Assembly: GCA_005779345.1 (NCBI GenBank)
Contig: SXJQ01000014.1
Location: 1-13,832 of the forward strand
Source of the DNA: Actinomycetota bacterium
GTDB lineage: Bacteria > Actinomycetota > Acidimicrobiia > IMCC26256 > PALSA-610
DNA length: 13,832 bases
Direction: 5' to 3'
This document shows, piece by piece, positions 1 through 5,320 of this stretch (position 1 is its first letter; each line of letters starts with the position of its first letter). A program made the translations under genes and the position numbers. The notes beneath the pieces were generated by a model. It saw only the letters and a program-made list of their open reading frames with translations, was not told the origin of the DNA and made no database searches.

Positions 1-2
1 AC

Positions 3-251
3 GACCTCGCCGAGAGCTACGACGTCGTCGTCGCGAACCTCGGCGGTGCGATCCTCCCCGTGATGCTCGCGCCGGCCCTGCTGCAGCGGGTGCACTCGGG
101 CGGGACCGTGATCGTGAGCGGGATGCTCGGCGACGAGCAGGGTGACGCGGTCCGCGACGCGCTCTCGGCCGCGCTCGGCGACGCGCAACGTACGAAGCGC
201 CTCGAGGTGCGCGCGCACGGCGACTGGCGCGCGGTCGTACTCAGCCGGTGA
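3..251 (+). CDS. prmA: Ribosomal protein L11 methyltransferase-like protein, C-terminal fragment
   Basis: The 5' end lies outside the window; 82 codons remain, read in the frame starting at base 3 and ending at TGA 249-251. The fragment opens with a YDVVVAN segment, followed by a run of aliphatic residues, a PGG-type turn (HSGGTVIVSG) and a final strand ending WRAVVLSR. That is the layout of the C-terminal half of the Rossmann-fold SAM methyltransferase PrmA. In that family the VAN segment corresponds to the substrate/active-site motif following strand 4, and the enzyme methylates ribosomal protein L11 in the cytoplasm. The SAM-binding glycine motif itself is not in view, so another class I methyltransferase cannot be excluded. 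The last 11 bases overlap the 3' end of the convergent gene on the other strand. Confidence 0.6.
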   Translation, partial: DLAESYDVVVANLGGAILPVMLAPALLQRVHSGGTVIVSGMLGDEQGDAVRDALSAALGDAQRTKRLEVRAHGDWRAVVLSR

Positions 252-612
252 CCTGTGCCATGTACTGGTTGAGGTCGAAGTAGTCGCGCCACGCGGCGAT
301 CCGCCCGTCGCGGATCTCGAAGGTGCCCATCACCGGGAGCGTGATCGTGCCCTCGGGGCGGTGGAACACGTCGATCCGCTCGGTGAGCACCACGTCGCCG
401 GCCGCAGCGAGGTGACGGATCTGGAACTCGATGCGCTCGACCCCGGTGGTGAACATCTCGATCATCGCCCGGATCGCCTCGGGACCCGTGAGCGGGTCGA
501 CGGGGATGTTGTGGTACACGGCGTCGTCGGCGAAGAACGCCATGATGTCGTCGAGGTCGCCGGTCTCCCAGGCGGCACAGAAGGCGGTCACGGTCTCGGC
601 AGGCGTCGTCAT
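241..612 (-). CDS. Limonene-1,2-epoxide hydrolase family (SnoaL-like) protein
   Basis: This is a 123-residue cytoplasmic protein of one NTF2/SnoaL cone fold. It begins with the helix typical of the family (TPAETVTAFCAAW, then FFADDAVYHN) and ends with the strand IRDGRIAAWRDYFD. The limonene-1,2-epoxide hydrolase catalytic set can be recognised: Tyr33 and Asn35 in VYHN, and Arg79 and Asp81 in ERIDVF. The 44-residue spacing from Asn to Arg is the same as in the Rhodococcus enzyme (N55 to R99). Asp110 or Asp113 in WRDYFD would supply the second acid. Family members open epoxides by direct water attack, and mycobacterial EphG has been linked to sterol or lipid epoxides; the substrate here is unknown. 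The ATG at 610-612 is chosen because the domain starts right after it; the open frame further upstream reads through the neighbouring gene. It lies back-to-back with the gene starting at 685. Confidence 0.8.
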   Translation of the reverse strand: MTTPAETVTAFCAAWETGDLDDIMAFFADDAVYHNIPVDPLTGPEAIRAMIEMFTTGVERIEFQIRHLAAAGDVVLTERIDVFHRPEGTITLPVMGTFEIRDGRIAAWRDYFDLNQYMAQVTG

Positions 613-684
613 GGCGCGCACCGTAGTCGCGCCGATCGACCTGCGGGTTTGTGATGATTCGTCGGATTCGGGCAGAATCGGGAG

Positions 685-1050
685 ATGCGGGTCCGGGGCG
701 CGATCAAACGGCGATGGGTCGCGCGTCGGATCACGTCGGTCCACGACGAGTACCCCTTCGCCGCCGTCGTCCTCGACCCCGACGATCGTTTCGTGGCAGG
801 GATCGCCTCCGACGCCGGGTCGCTGCGCGAACTCGCCGAACTCGTCCTCACCGACCCGCGCTGGCTGGGCCGGTCGGTCCGGTGCCTCTACGTGGAACGT
901 CGTGGCGCCCACGTCGAGCCACTCCGCGATCTCGCCCGCTGGCACGACCTGCTCGCACTCCACGCGGAGCGCGGCCACGCGGTTGCCGACTGGTTGGTCG
1001 TCGGGCCGCGCCGCGTGCGCTCGATGTGCCGTCTCGGCCGGCGGGCATGA
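685..1050 (+). CDS. Conserved hypothetical protein, possible degenerate RadC/JAB domain
   Basis: This is a 121-residue soluble, Arg-rich protein without signal peptide or membrane segment. ATG 685 is the only usable start because an in-frame TGA sits at 652-654; a GGAG abuts the ATG, so initiation may be leaderless. The domain-like part runs from about residue 24 (FAAVVLDPDDRFVAG) through SLRELAELVL (46-55) to ADWLVVG (101-107). This order loosely follows the RadC JAB domain, where a strand containing LD, a helix and a final D-H-L-x-V-G strand occur. The JAMM metal motif (HxH, then S and D) is absent, so a metalloprotease-like activity is not expected. The RadC resemblance is my inference and weak; the gene itself is supported by its codon pattern and its compact fit between neighbours. 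Function unknown. Confidence 0.6.
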   Translation: MRVRGAIKRRWVARRITSVHDEYPFAAVVLDPDDRFVAGIASDAGSLRELAELVLTDPRWLGRSVRCLYVERRGAHVEPLRDLARWHDLLALHAERGHAVADWLVVGPRRVRSMCRLGRRA

Positions 1051-1063
1051 TTCGCATGAGGGC

Positions 1064-1093
1064 GTGACACGCGCGCCACGAAGCATCTAGGCT
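1064..1093 (+). promoter_or_regulatory. Candidate promoter for the Tat-exported hydrolase
   Basis: GTGACA at 1064-1069 matches the sigma-70 type -35 consensus at five of six bases. It is followed after 18 bases by TAGGCT at 1088-1093, which fits the actinobacterial -10 pattern TAnnnT. Transcription would start near 1100, giving a leader of about 60 bases before the first GTG start at 1160. The -10 box lies inside the inverted repeat described at 1079-1103. Prediction from sequence only. Confidence 0.4.
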
Positions 1094-1103
1094 GATTGCT
1101 TCG
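1079..1103. promoter_or_regulatory. Inverted repeat around the -10 box (candidate operator)
   Basis: CGAAGCA at 1079-1085 is repeated in perfect inverted orientation as TGCTTCG at 1097-1103, with 11 bases between. The candidate -10 hexamer TAGGCT falls in the spacer. The centre-to-centre arm distance of 18 bases suits a dimeric helix-turn-helix repressor binding two major-groove faces. No regulator gene is adjacent, so the cognate protein is unknown. Confidence 0.4.
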
Positions 1104-1140
1104 TTCCGTGGCCACCGCGCCGCGCAACGCGCGGGCAGCG

Positions 1141-1191
1141 GTGACGAAACGAGGCCGCGGTGACGAATCGAGGACTGGTGACGAGTCGAGG
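1141..1191 (+). repeat. Three direct copies of a 14-bp GTG-containing repeat over the gene start
   Basis: GTGACGAAACGAGG (1141-1154), GTGACGAATCGAGG (1160-1173) and GTGACGAGTCGAGG (1178-1191) differ at only one or two positions and are spaced 19 and 18 bases apart. Each copy starts with a GTG and ends in a GAGG that resembles a ribosome-binding site. The second and third copies supply alternative in-frame starts of the hydrolase; the first is out of frame and its GAGG serves as the Shine-Dalgarno for the second. Confidence 0.7.
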
Positions 1192-2392
1192 GATCTCGCG
1201 GCGCCGGGCGCTGCGGACGATGGGCCTCGGCGCCGCCGCCGTCGCCGCCTGGCCGCTCCTGCGTCGCGATGCCGTCGGTGCGCTGCTCGCCGCCCCGCCG
1301 GTGTTCCCCGGACAGGTCGGCGACGCGATCGCGTACACGACCGCGACGGGAACCCCGTGCTGGCGGTTCTTCGCGTTCGCCGGCGCACCCGCCGACGACT
1401 TCCACTACGTGCAGTGCATCGTTCCGCAGTCGCTCGATGTCGCCGTGCCGACGCCGACGGTGCTCGTGACCCACGGCGCGACCGGTACCGAGGCGTCGAT
1501 CATCGGCGAGATCAACCCTCGTACCGGTGTGCGCAAGGCGCTCCCGTACGTCGTCGATTCGTGGCTCGACCACGGTTGGCCCGTTGTCGCCGGCCGGCAG
1601 GGATCGACGATCACCGATACCGGCCGTGGTCGCAACGGTCAGTGGGGGAGCCAGGCGAGTCGCCTCGGGATCGTCGACAGTTGGCACTGGGTGCAGACGG
1701 CGTGGACTCCCCACCCGAACGGTTTCTGCGTGTTCGGCATGTCGATGGGCGGGGTCGTCGCGCTCAACTTCTTGCTCGAGGCGAAGACGCAGGCGATTCC
1801 GGTCGCTGGCGCCTACTCGCTCGACGGCGTCACGAACCTCGCGTACTGCTACACGAAGAACTTCTCGTTCGCGAAGCAGATCCGTACCGTGTACGGCATC
1901 GTCTCGCCGTGTGTTCCCGGCGACGAGCAATGGATCGCGAAGGTCAACGTTCCCGACGGCGGCCACGATCCGCAGGCCTGTAGTCCGTCGCAGTTCGCGC
2001 CCGTGCCGATCCGGCTCGCGGCGAGCGGCAACGACCCATCGGTGCACCGCATCGCCAACTCGCTCCTGTTCTTCAACACGATGACCGCGTCCGGCTGGCC
2101 CGTGGAGTTCAGCCAACTTGCATACACGGGCGGCCACACCGCGGCGAAGCACTTCCGTCCGACCGACATCAATCCCTTCTTCGAGCGAGCCCTCGCAATC
2201 GCGCCGTGGCCGCCGATCACGACGACGACCGAGGCTCCGACGACGACTGCGGCTCCGCCTCCGCCGACCGAGGCTCCGACGACGACTGCGGCTCCGCCTC
2301 CGCCGACCGAGGCTCCGACGACGACTGCGGCTCCGCCTCCGCCGACCGAGGCTCCGACGACGACGACCGAGGCCCCGATCCCGCCGATCTGA
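1160..2392 (+). CDS. Tat-exported alpha/beta hydrolase with Thr/Pro repeat tail
   Basis: This is a 410-residue secreted hydrolase. The N-terminus carries a twin-arginine signal (SRRRALRT at residues 13-20, then a hydrophobic Gly/Ala stretch), predicting export of the folded enzyme. The alpha/beta hydrolase core has an HG oxyanion region in LVTHGATG, the nucleophile elbow GMSMGG with Ser195, a likely acid Asp292 in SGNDPSVH and a likely catalytic His326 in GGHTAAKHF. From residue 353 the protein is a low-complexity tail of Thr, Pro, Ala and Glu built from a 13-residue repeat, plausibly a cell-wall-spanning or glycosylated stalk; there is no sortase motif or terminal membrane helix. The start is GTG 1160 (GAGG 5 bases upstream); GTG 1178 would give a six-residue shorter signal peptide and is equally possible. 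Substrate unknown; ester hydrolysis is the general expectation. The next exported esterase follows on the same strand. Confidence 0.8.
   Translation: MTNRGLVTSRGISRRRALRTMGLGAAAVAAWPLLRRDAVGALLAAPPVFPGQVGDAIAYTTATGTPCWRFFAFAGAPADDFHYVQCIVPQSLDVAVPTPTVLVTHGATGTEASIIGEINPRTGVRKALPYVVDSWLDHGWPVVAGRQGSTITDTGRGRNGQWGSQASRLGIVDSWHWVQTAWTPHPNGFCVFGMSMGGVVALNFLLEAKTQAIPVAGAYSLDGVTNLAYCYTKNFSFAKQIRTVYGIVSPCVPGDEQWIAKVNVPDGGHDPQACSPSQFAPVPIRLAASGNDPSVHRIANSLLFFNTMTASGWPVEFSQLAYTGGHTAAKHFRPTDINPFFERALAIAPWPPITTTTEAPTTTAAPPPPTEAPTTTAAPPPPTEAPTTTAAPPPPTEAPTTTTEAPIPPI
2228..2365 (+). repeat. 39-bp tandem repeat, three full copies plus a partial, in coding sequence
   Basis: Copies occupy 2228-2266, 2267-2305 and 2306-2344, with a 21-base partial copy at 2345-2365. 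Each full unit encodes TEAPTTTAAPPPP in frame. The copies look identical at the nucleotide level, which suggests recent slippage or unequal exchange rather than old divergence. The length is a multiple of three, so copy-number change would lengthen or shorten the stalk without breaking the frame. Confidence 0.95.
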
Positions 2393-2415
2393 GCATCGTG
2401 CCGCGATCCTTGCTT

Positions 2416-2430
2416 CCCACGCTCCGTGGG
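2416..2430 (+). other. Short GC hairpin in the gap between the two exported hydrolases
   Basis: CCCACG (2416-2421) and CGTGGG (2425-2430) form a perfect 6-bp stem with a 3-base loop, 23 bases after the hydrolase stop codon. No T-run follows, so it is at best a weak or factor-assisted terminator, or an mRNA 3'-end stabiliser. Confidence 0.35.
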
Positions 2431-2474
2431 CGCAGACTCGCCCGGCGGGTCGACCGACCTGCGGGGGAGCAAGC

Positions 2475-2490
2475 CGGGACGATCGTCCCG
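2475..2490. promoter_or_regulatory. Perfect 16-bp palindrome just upstream of the SGNH esterase ribosome-binding site
   Basis: CGGGACGATCGTCCCG is a perfect 16-base inverted repeat ending directly before the AAGGGGGAG ribosome-binding sequence (2491-2499) of the esterase. It could be an operator, or a leader hairpin that influences ribosome access. No matching regulator is encoded nearby. Confidence 0.4.
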
Positions 2491-2503
2491 AAGGGGGAGA
2501 ACG

Positions 2504-3730
2504 ATGAAGTCTGGTTCGAGGCGCGCCCGCGCCGTGCTCGCGTGTGTCATCGTCGGTGCGGCTTCGGCCGCGATGACGATCCCTGCCGATCCGGCGCATG
2601 CCGACGGTCCCGGATCGGGGACGCCCTGGGTCGTGACCCTGGGCGACTCGGCGATCTCGGGAGAGGCCGGACGCTGGGCCGGCAACACGAACAACTCGTC
2701 GAACAACGTCGATGCCGGCGGTTCCGACACGTACTACGACAACGCCAACCGCACCGCGGAAGTGATCCCGGGTTGCCACCGGTCGGAGGCGGCCGAGGTC
2801 CACATCGGCGGTGGAGTGATGTCGAAGAACCTTGCCTGCTCCGGCGCCCGTACCTACACCCAGACGCCGGGGTCCGGTGACTTCAAACCGGGCATCGACT
2901 TCTACTCCGACGCGAACGGTCGCAAGGGCCAGGCGCGGATGCTCCAGGAGTTCGCGGCGACGAACAACGTGAAGGCCGTGACGCTGCTCATCGGTGCGAA
3001 CAACTTCAACTTCGCGAGCCTCGTACAGCAGTGCGTCACGAACTTCTTGCTCTCGCCGTCGTGGTGGCCGAACTACTGCTACGACGACTCGAGCGTGTCG
3101 TCGAACTTCACGGCGAGCAACGTGACGGCGCAGACGACGAACGTGAAGAACGCGATCCTCAACGTTCGCACGGCGATGCTGAACGCGGGCTACGCCGATG
3201 GGTCCTACACGATCCTCGTGCAGACCTACTCGTCGCCGTTGCCGCGGGGCGCGCAGATCCGCTACTCCCAGTCGGGCTACACGCGTCAGAGCACAGGTGG
3301 CTGTGGCGTGTGGAACAAGGACGCCGACTGGGCGAACGACACCGCGGTCGTGAAGATGAACCAGGCCGTCACGAACGGTGCCGCACAGGCGGGCCTCGCC
3401 AACGTCAAGATCCTCAACATGACGAACGCACTCGTCGGCCGTCGACTGTGCGAGAACACGGTCGGGTTGCTCGAGGAGAAGGGCGTCGCCAACTGGACGG
3501 TCGCCGGCGCGGTCGACAAGACCGAGTGGGTGAGCCAGATCCGCACGACGAGCACGATCTTCGGCCCGTACCAGCTCCAAGAAGGGTTGCACCCGAGCTA
3601 CTGGGGCCAACTCGCGTTGCGCAACTGCCTCCGCCAGGCCTACAACGGCGGCACGCCGCGCGGCGGCACGTGCACCCGCAGCGCCACCGGGCTCAACGCG
3701 TACGGCGAACCGAACATGGCACTGAACTGA
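2504..3730 (+). CDS. Secreted SGNH/GDSL-type esterase
   Basis: This is a 408-residue exported hydrolase. The N-terminus is a Sec signal peptide: a basic start (MKSGSRRARA), a hydrophobic core and a signal peptidase I site AHA/D after residue 33. The SGNH blocks are in order: block I GDS with nucleophile Ser49 (VTLGDSAISGE), block II glycine in NLACSGA (Gly114), block III GANN at 164-167 (oxyanion Asn166), and block V EGLHPSYWGQ with catalytic His363. The usual Asp three residues before the His is Glu360 here. The protein is longer than minimal SGNH esterases (about 200-300 residues) and has several cysteines that may pair outside the cell. ATG 2504 is chosen over the GTG at 2426 because it has a strong AAGGGGGAG four bases upstream and puts the signal peptide at the very N-terminus. 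It follows the Tat-exported hydrolase by 111 bases, so the two may be co-expressed. Substrate unknown; lipid or polysaccharide esters are plausible. Confidence 0.85.
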   Translation: MKSGSRRARAVLACVIVGAASAAMTIPADPAHADGPGSGTPWVVTLGDSAISGEAGRWAGNTNNSSNNVDAGGSDTYYDNANRTAEVIPGCHRSEAAEVHIGGGVMSKNLACSGARTYTQTPGSGDFKPGIDFYSDANGRKGQARMLQEFAATNNVKAVTLLIGANNFNFASLVQQCVTNFLLSPSWWPNYCYDDSSVSSNFTASNVTAQTTNVKNAILNVRTAMLNAGYADGSYTILVQTYSSPLPRGAQIRYSQSGYTRQSTGGCGVWNKDADWANDTAVVKMNQAVTNGAAQAGLANVKILNMTNALVGRRLCENTVGLLEEKGVANWTVAGAVDKTEWVSQIRTTSTIFGPYQLQEGLHPSYWGQLALRNCLRQAYNGGTPRGGTCTRSATGLNAYGEPNMALN

Positions 3731-3739
3731 ACCTGCCGT

Positions 3740-3792
3740 GAGCAAGGCCAACTGAACGTCGAGGGGCCGGGGGAAACCCCGGCCCCTTGCTC
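3740..3792 (+). terminator. Strong hairpin terminator after the SGNH esterase
   Basis: AGGGGCCGGGG (3762-3772) pairs perfectly with CCCCGGCCCCT (3777-3787) around a GAAA tetraloop, an 11-bp almost all-GC stem. An outer arm pair, GAGCAAG (3740-3746) with CTTGCTC (3786-3792), could form a competing or extended structure. The T-run is short (TT, then TGCTCGTT), as is common for actinobacterial terminators. It separates the exported esterases from the toxin-antitoxin pair. Confidence 0.85.
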
Positions 3793-3802
3793 GTTGGTGG
3801 TA

Positions 3803-3828
3803 TCCTTACCTCACCCAAGAAGTAAGGA
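3803..3828. promoter_or_regulatory. Inverted repeat over the antitoxin ribosome-binding site (candidate VapB operator)
   Basis: TCCTTAC (3803-3809) and GTAAGGA (3822-3828) are perfect inverted copies separated by 12 bases. A TATCCT at 3801-3806 could be the -10 box, and AAGGAG (3824-3829) is the ribosome-binding site of the antitoxin, so the repeat overlaps both signals. Toxin-antitoxin operons of this family are normally autorepressed by the antitoxin or its complex at such palindromes. Confidence 0.55.
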
Positions 3829-3833
3829 GCGCC

Positions 3834-4082
3834 ATGGAAGCCGCCGCGAGAGTCACCTCGAAAGGCCAGGTCACGGTGCCCAAGGCGGTGCGCGAGGCGC
3901 TCGGCATCCGGGAAGGTGACGAGATCGTGTTCCGCGTCGAGGGCAACCGGGCGGTGCTCGCACGCACTCGCCCGTTCCTCGAGCTCGCCGCGACGATTCG
4001 AGTCCCCGCCGCGAAGCGCAACGTCGCTTGGGACGAGGTCCTCCGTCGGACGCGAACCGATCGAGCTGCGATACGGCGGTGA
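3834..4082 (+). CDS. vapB: AbrB/SpoVT-family antitoxin (VapB type)
   Basis: This is an 82-residue DNA-binding antitoxin. Residues about 6-46 are a swapped-hairpin AbrB domain with the signature RVTSKGQVTVPKAVREALGI, then GDEIVFRVEGNRAVLAR. The C-terminal part (about 47-82), Arg-rich with a predicted amphipathic segment including NVAWDEVL, is the likely toxin-binding region. In this family the antitoxin dimer binds the operon's own promoter and its tail blocks the active site of the partner nuclease. The ATG at 3834 has AAGGAG four bases upstream. The stop TGA at 4080-4082 overlaps the GTG start of the downstream PIN gene, the tight coupling expected for an antitoxin-toxin pair. Confidence 0.9.
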   Translation: MEAAARVTSKGQVTVPKAVREALGIREGDEIVFRVEGNRAVLARTRPFLELAATIRVPAAKRNVAWDEVLRRTRTDRAAIRR

Positions 4083-4483
4083 GTGCCGCGTTCATCGACA
4101 CCAACATCCTCGTTCGTCATCTGACGGGCGACCCGCCCGAGATGGCGGCGCACGCCACCAGGTTCCTCGCCGGCGCGCGCTCGCTCCTGTTGACGGATCT
4201 CGTGGTGGCCGAGACGGTGTACGTCCTCGAGTCGTTCTACGAGGCGCCGCGGGACCGGGTGGCCGACTCGATGCGCTCTCTGCTCGCGCTGGAATCGATC
4301 GTGTGTGTCGACCCGGCGTTGCTCCTGCGCGCCATCGAGGTCTACGAAGTCGAACGGATCGACTTCGCGGAGGCGTACCTCGTCGCGTGCGCCGAGACCA
4401 CCGGCGTCGCTCGTGTCGCTTCGTTCGATCGATCGATCGACCGGGTCGACTCCGTCGAGCGCGTCGAGCCGGGCAGCGGCTGA
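4079..4483 (+). CDS. vapC: PIN-domain ribonuclease toxin (VapC type)
   Basis: This is a 134-residue single PIN domain. The four acidic residues that hold the Mg2+/Mn2+ ions are present: Asp7 in FIDTNI, Glu45 in VVAETVYVLE, Asp95 in RIDFAEAYLVA and Asp117 in ASFDRSID. VapC proteins cut specific tRNAs or rRNA and stop growth when the antitoxin is lost; the RNA target here cannot be read from sequence. The GTG at 4079 overlaps the antitoxin stop by four bases (GTGA), which implies translational coupling. A longer frame from 4028 would overlap the antitoxin by 55 bases and adds a non-homologous N-terminus, so it is rejected. With all catalytic residues in place the pair looks functional. A 15-bp tandem duplication covers its stop codon. 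Confidence 0.9.
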   Translation: MSAAFIDTNILVRHLTGDPPEMAAHATRFLAGARSLLLTDLVVAETVYVLESFYEAPRDRVADSMRSLLALESIVCVDPALLLRAIEVYEVERIDFAEAYLVACAETTGVARVASFDRSIDRVDSVERVEPGSG

Positions 4484-4505
4484 CCGAGGTAGCGGCTGAC
4501 CGAGG
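4475..4505 (+). repeat. 15-bp direct duplication across the VapC stop codon
   Basis: AGCGGCTGACCGAGG occurs at 4475-4489 and again at 4491-4505, one base apart. The TGA in the first copy is the VapC stop codon. The second copy lies in the gap before the DJ-1/PfpI gene and has no coding role. Confidence 0.9.
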
Positions 4506-4528
4506 GCAGGGCTCTAGCGTGCGCGACG

Positions 4529-5275
4529 ATGGCACGCGTCCTCGTCCCGCTCCCCGATCTCGACTTCGACGTCACCGAAGTCGCTGTGCCGTGGCAGATG
4601 CTGCATGACGCGGGCCACGAGGTCGTGTTCGCGACCGAGCGCGGCGATGTCGTCCCCCGTGCCGACCCGCGCCTGCTCGACGGTGTCGTCTTCGGCCGCC
4701 TCGGAGCCGCCGACGAACCGCGTCGGTTCTACGCGGCGCTCTGCGACGACCCGGCCTTTCGGTCGCCCCTCGCGTGGGGCGCCAGCGATGTCGCGTCCTT
4801 CGACGCCTTGTTGTTGCCCGGCGGACATGCGCTGGGTATGCGCCAGTACCTCGCCGACGAGACATTGCAGCGACAGGTCGGCGCGTTCTGGGCACTCGAG
4901 CGACCGGTCGCGGCGATCTGTCACGGTGTGATCGTGCTCGCCCGCAGCATCGATCCGCGGACGAACGCGCCGGTGCTCCGCGATGTTCGGACCACGTGCC
5001 TCCCCAAGTACATGGAGCGCAGCGCCTACTTCCTCACCGCGTGGAAACTCGGCCGCTACTACCGCACCTATCGGGCCTACGTGGAAGACGAGGTGCGCTC
5101 CGCGCTCCGCGACCCGGGCCGGCAGTTCGTCCGCGGGCCGCGCACGCTCTCGAAGCGCGGGACGGCGAGCGACGACCGCCCCGCGTTCGTCGTCGAAGAC
5201 GGCCGCTACCTCTCGGCGCGCTGGCCCGGCGACGCGTATCTGTTCGCGCGTCGGCTCCTCGCTCGGTTGGCGTAG
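4529..5275 (+). CDS. DJ-1/PfpI superfamily protein
   Basis: This is a 248-residue cytoplasmic protein with the class I glutamine-amidotransferase-like flavodoxin fold. The superfamily marks are visible: a buried acid Glu17 in VTEVAVPWQMLHDAG, the LLLPGGHALGMRQYL loop around residues 94-108, and the nucleophile elbow AAICHGVIVLA with Cys131 followed by His132. The C-terminal GRYLSARWPGDAYLFARRLL helix is also typical. Members act as glyoxalase III/deglycase-like enzymes, chaperones, peptidases or cofactor-independent hydrolases, so the reaction is not fixed by sequence. It is longer than minimal DJ-1 proteins (about 190 residues), with an extra segment after the elbow (about 145-200) rich in Arg and Tyr. 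ATG 4529 lies 45 bases after the toxin stop with no obvious ribosome-binding site; whether it is co-transcribed with vapBC is unclear. It is convergent with the lipoprotein gene. Confidence 0.8.
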   Translation: MARVLVPLPDLDFDVTEVAVPWQMLHDAGHEVVFATERGDVVPRADPRLLDGVVFGRLGAADEPRRFYAALCDDPAFRSPLAWGASDVASFDALLLPGGHALGMRQYLADETLQRQVGAFWALERPVAAICHGVIVLARSIDPRTNAPVLRDVRTTCLPKYMERSAYFLTAWKLGRYYRTYRAYVEDEVRSALRDPGRQFVRGPRTLSKRGTASDDRPAFVVEDGRYLSARWPGDAYLFARRLLARLA

Positions 5276-5320
5276 CGGTCGGGCTAGAGGTCGGGGCGTG
5301 GATCCGGTCGAGGGTCGCGG

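Noticed and set aside
1117..1134. Small hairpin CCGCGC-AAC-GCGCGG in the leader at 1120-1134 as a riboswitch or attenuator
   Set aside because: A 6-bp GC stem is common in such sequence, and no conserved riboswitch core or T-run is present.
2228..2365. CRISPR array
   Set aside because: The 39-bp units are directly adjacent with no spacers and encode an in-frame peptide repeat.
2118..2507. Arg/Leu-repeat protein in the +1 frame of the 39-bp repeats
   Set aside because: It is only the shifted reading of the Thr/Pro-coding repeat; no start signal of its own and no conserved feature.
848..3751. Open frame of 967 codons on the minus strand
   Set aside because: It runs antisense to three well-supported genes, is Arg/Val/Asp-rich without hydrophobic core or domains, and contains the complement of the Thr/Pro repeats. 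Long antisense frames are expected at this GC content.
4028..4078. Longer N-terminus for the PIN toxin from ATG 4028
   Set aside because: It would overlap the antitoxin by 55 bases and adds residues before the FIDTNI strand that the family lacks. GTG 4079, overlapping the antitoxin stop, is the natural start.
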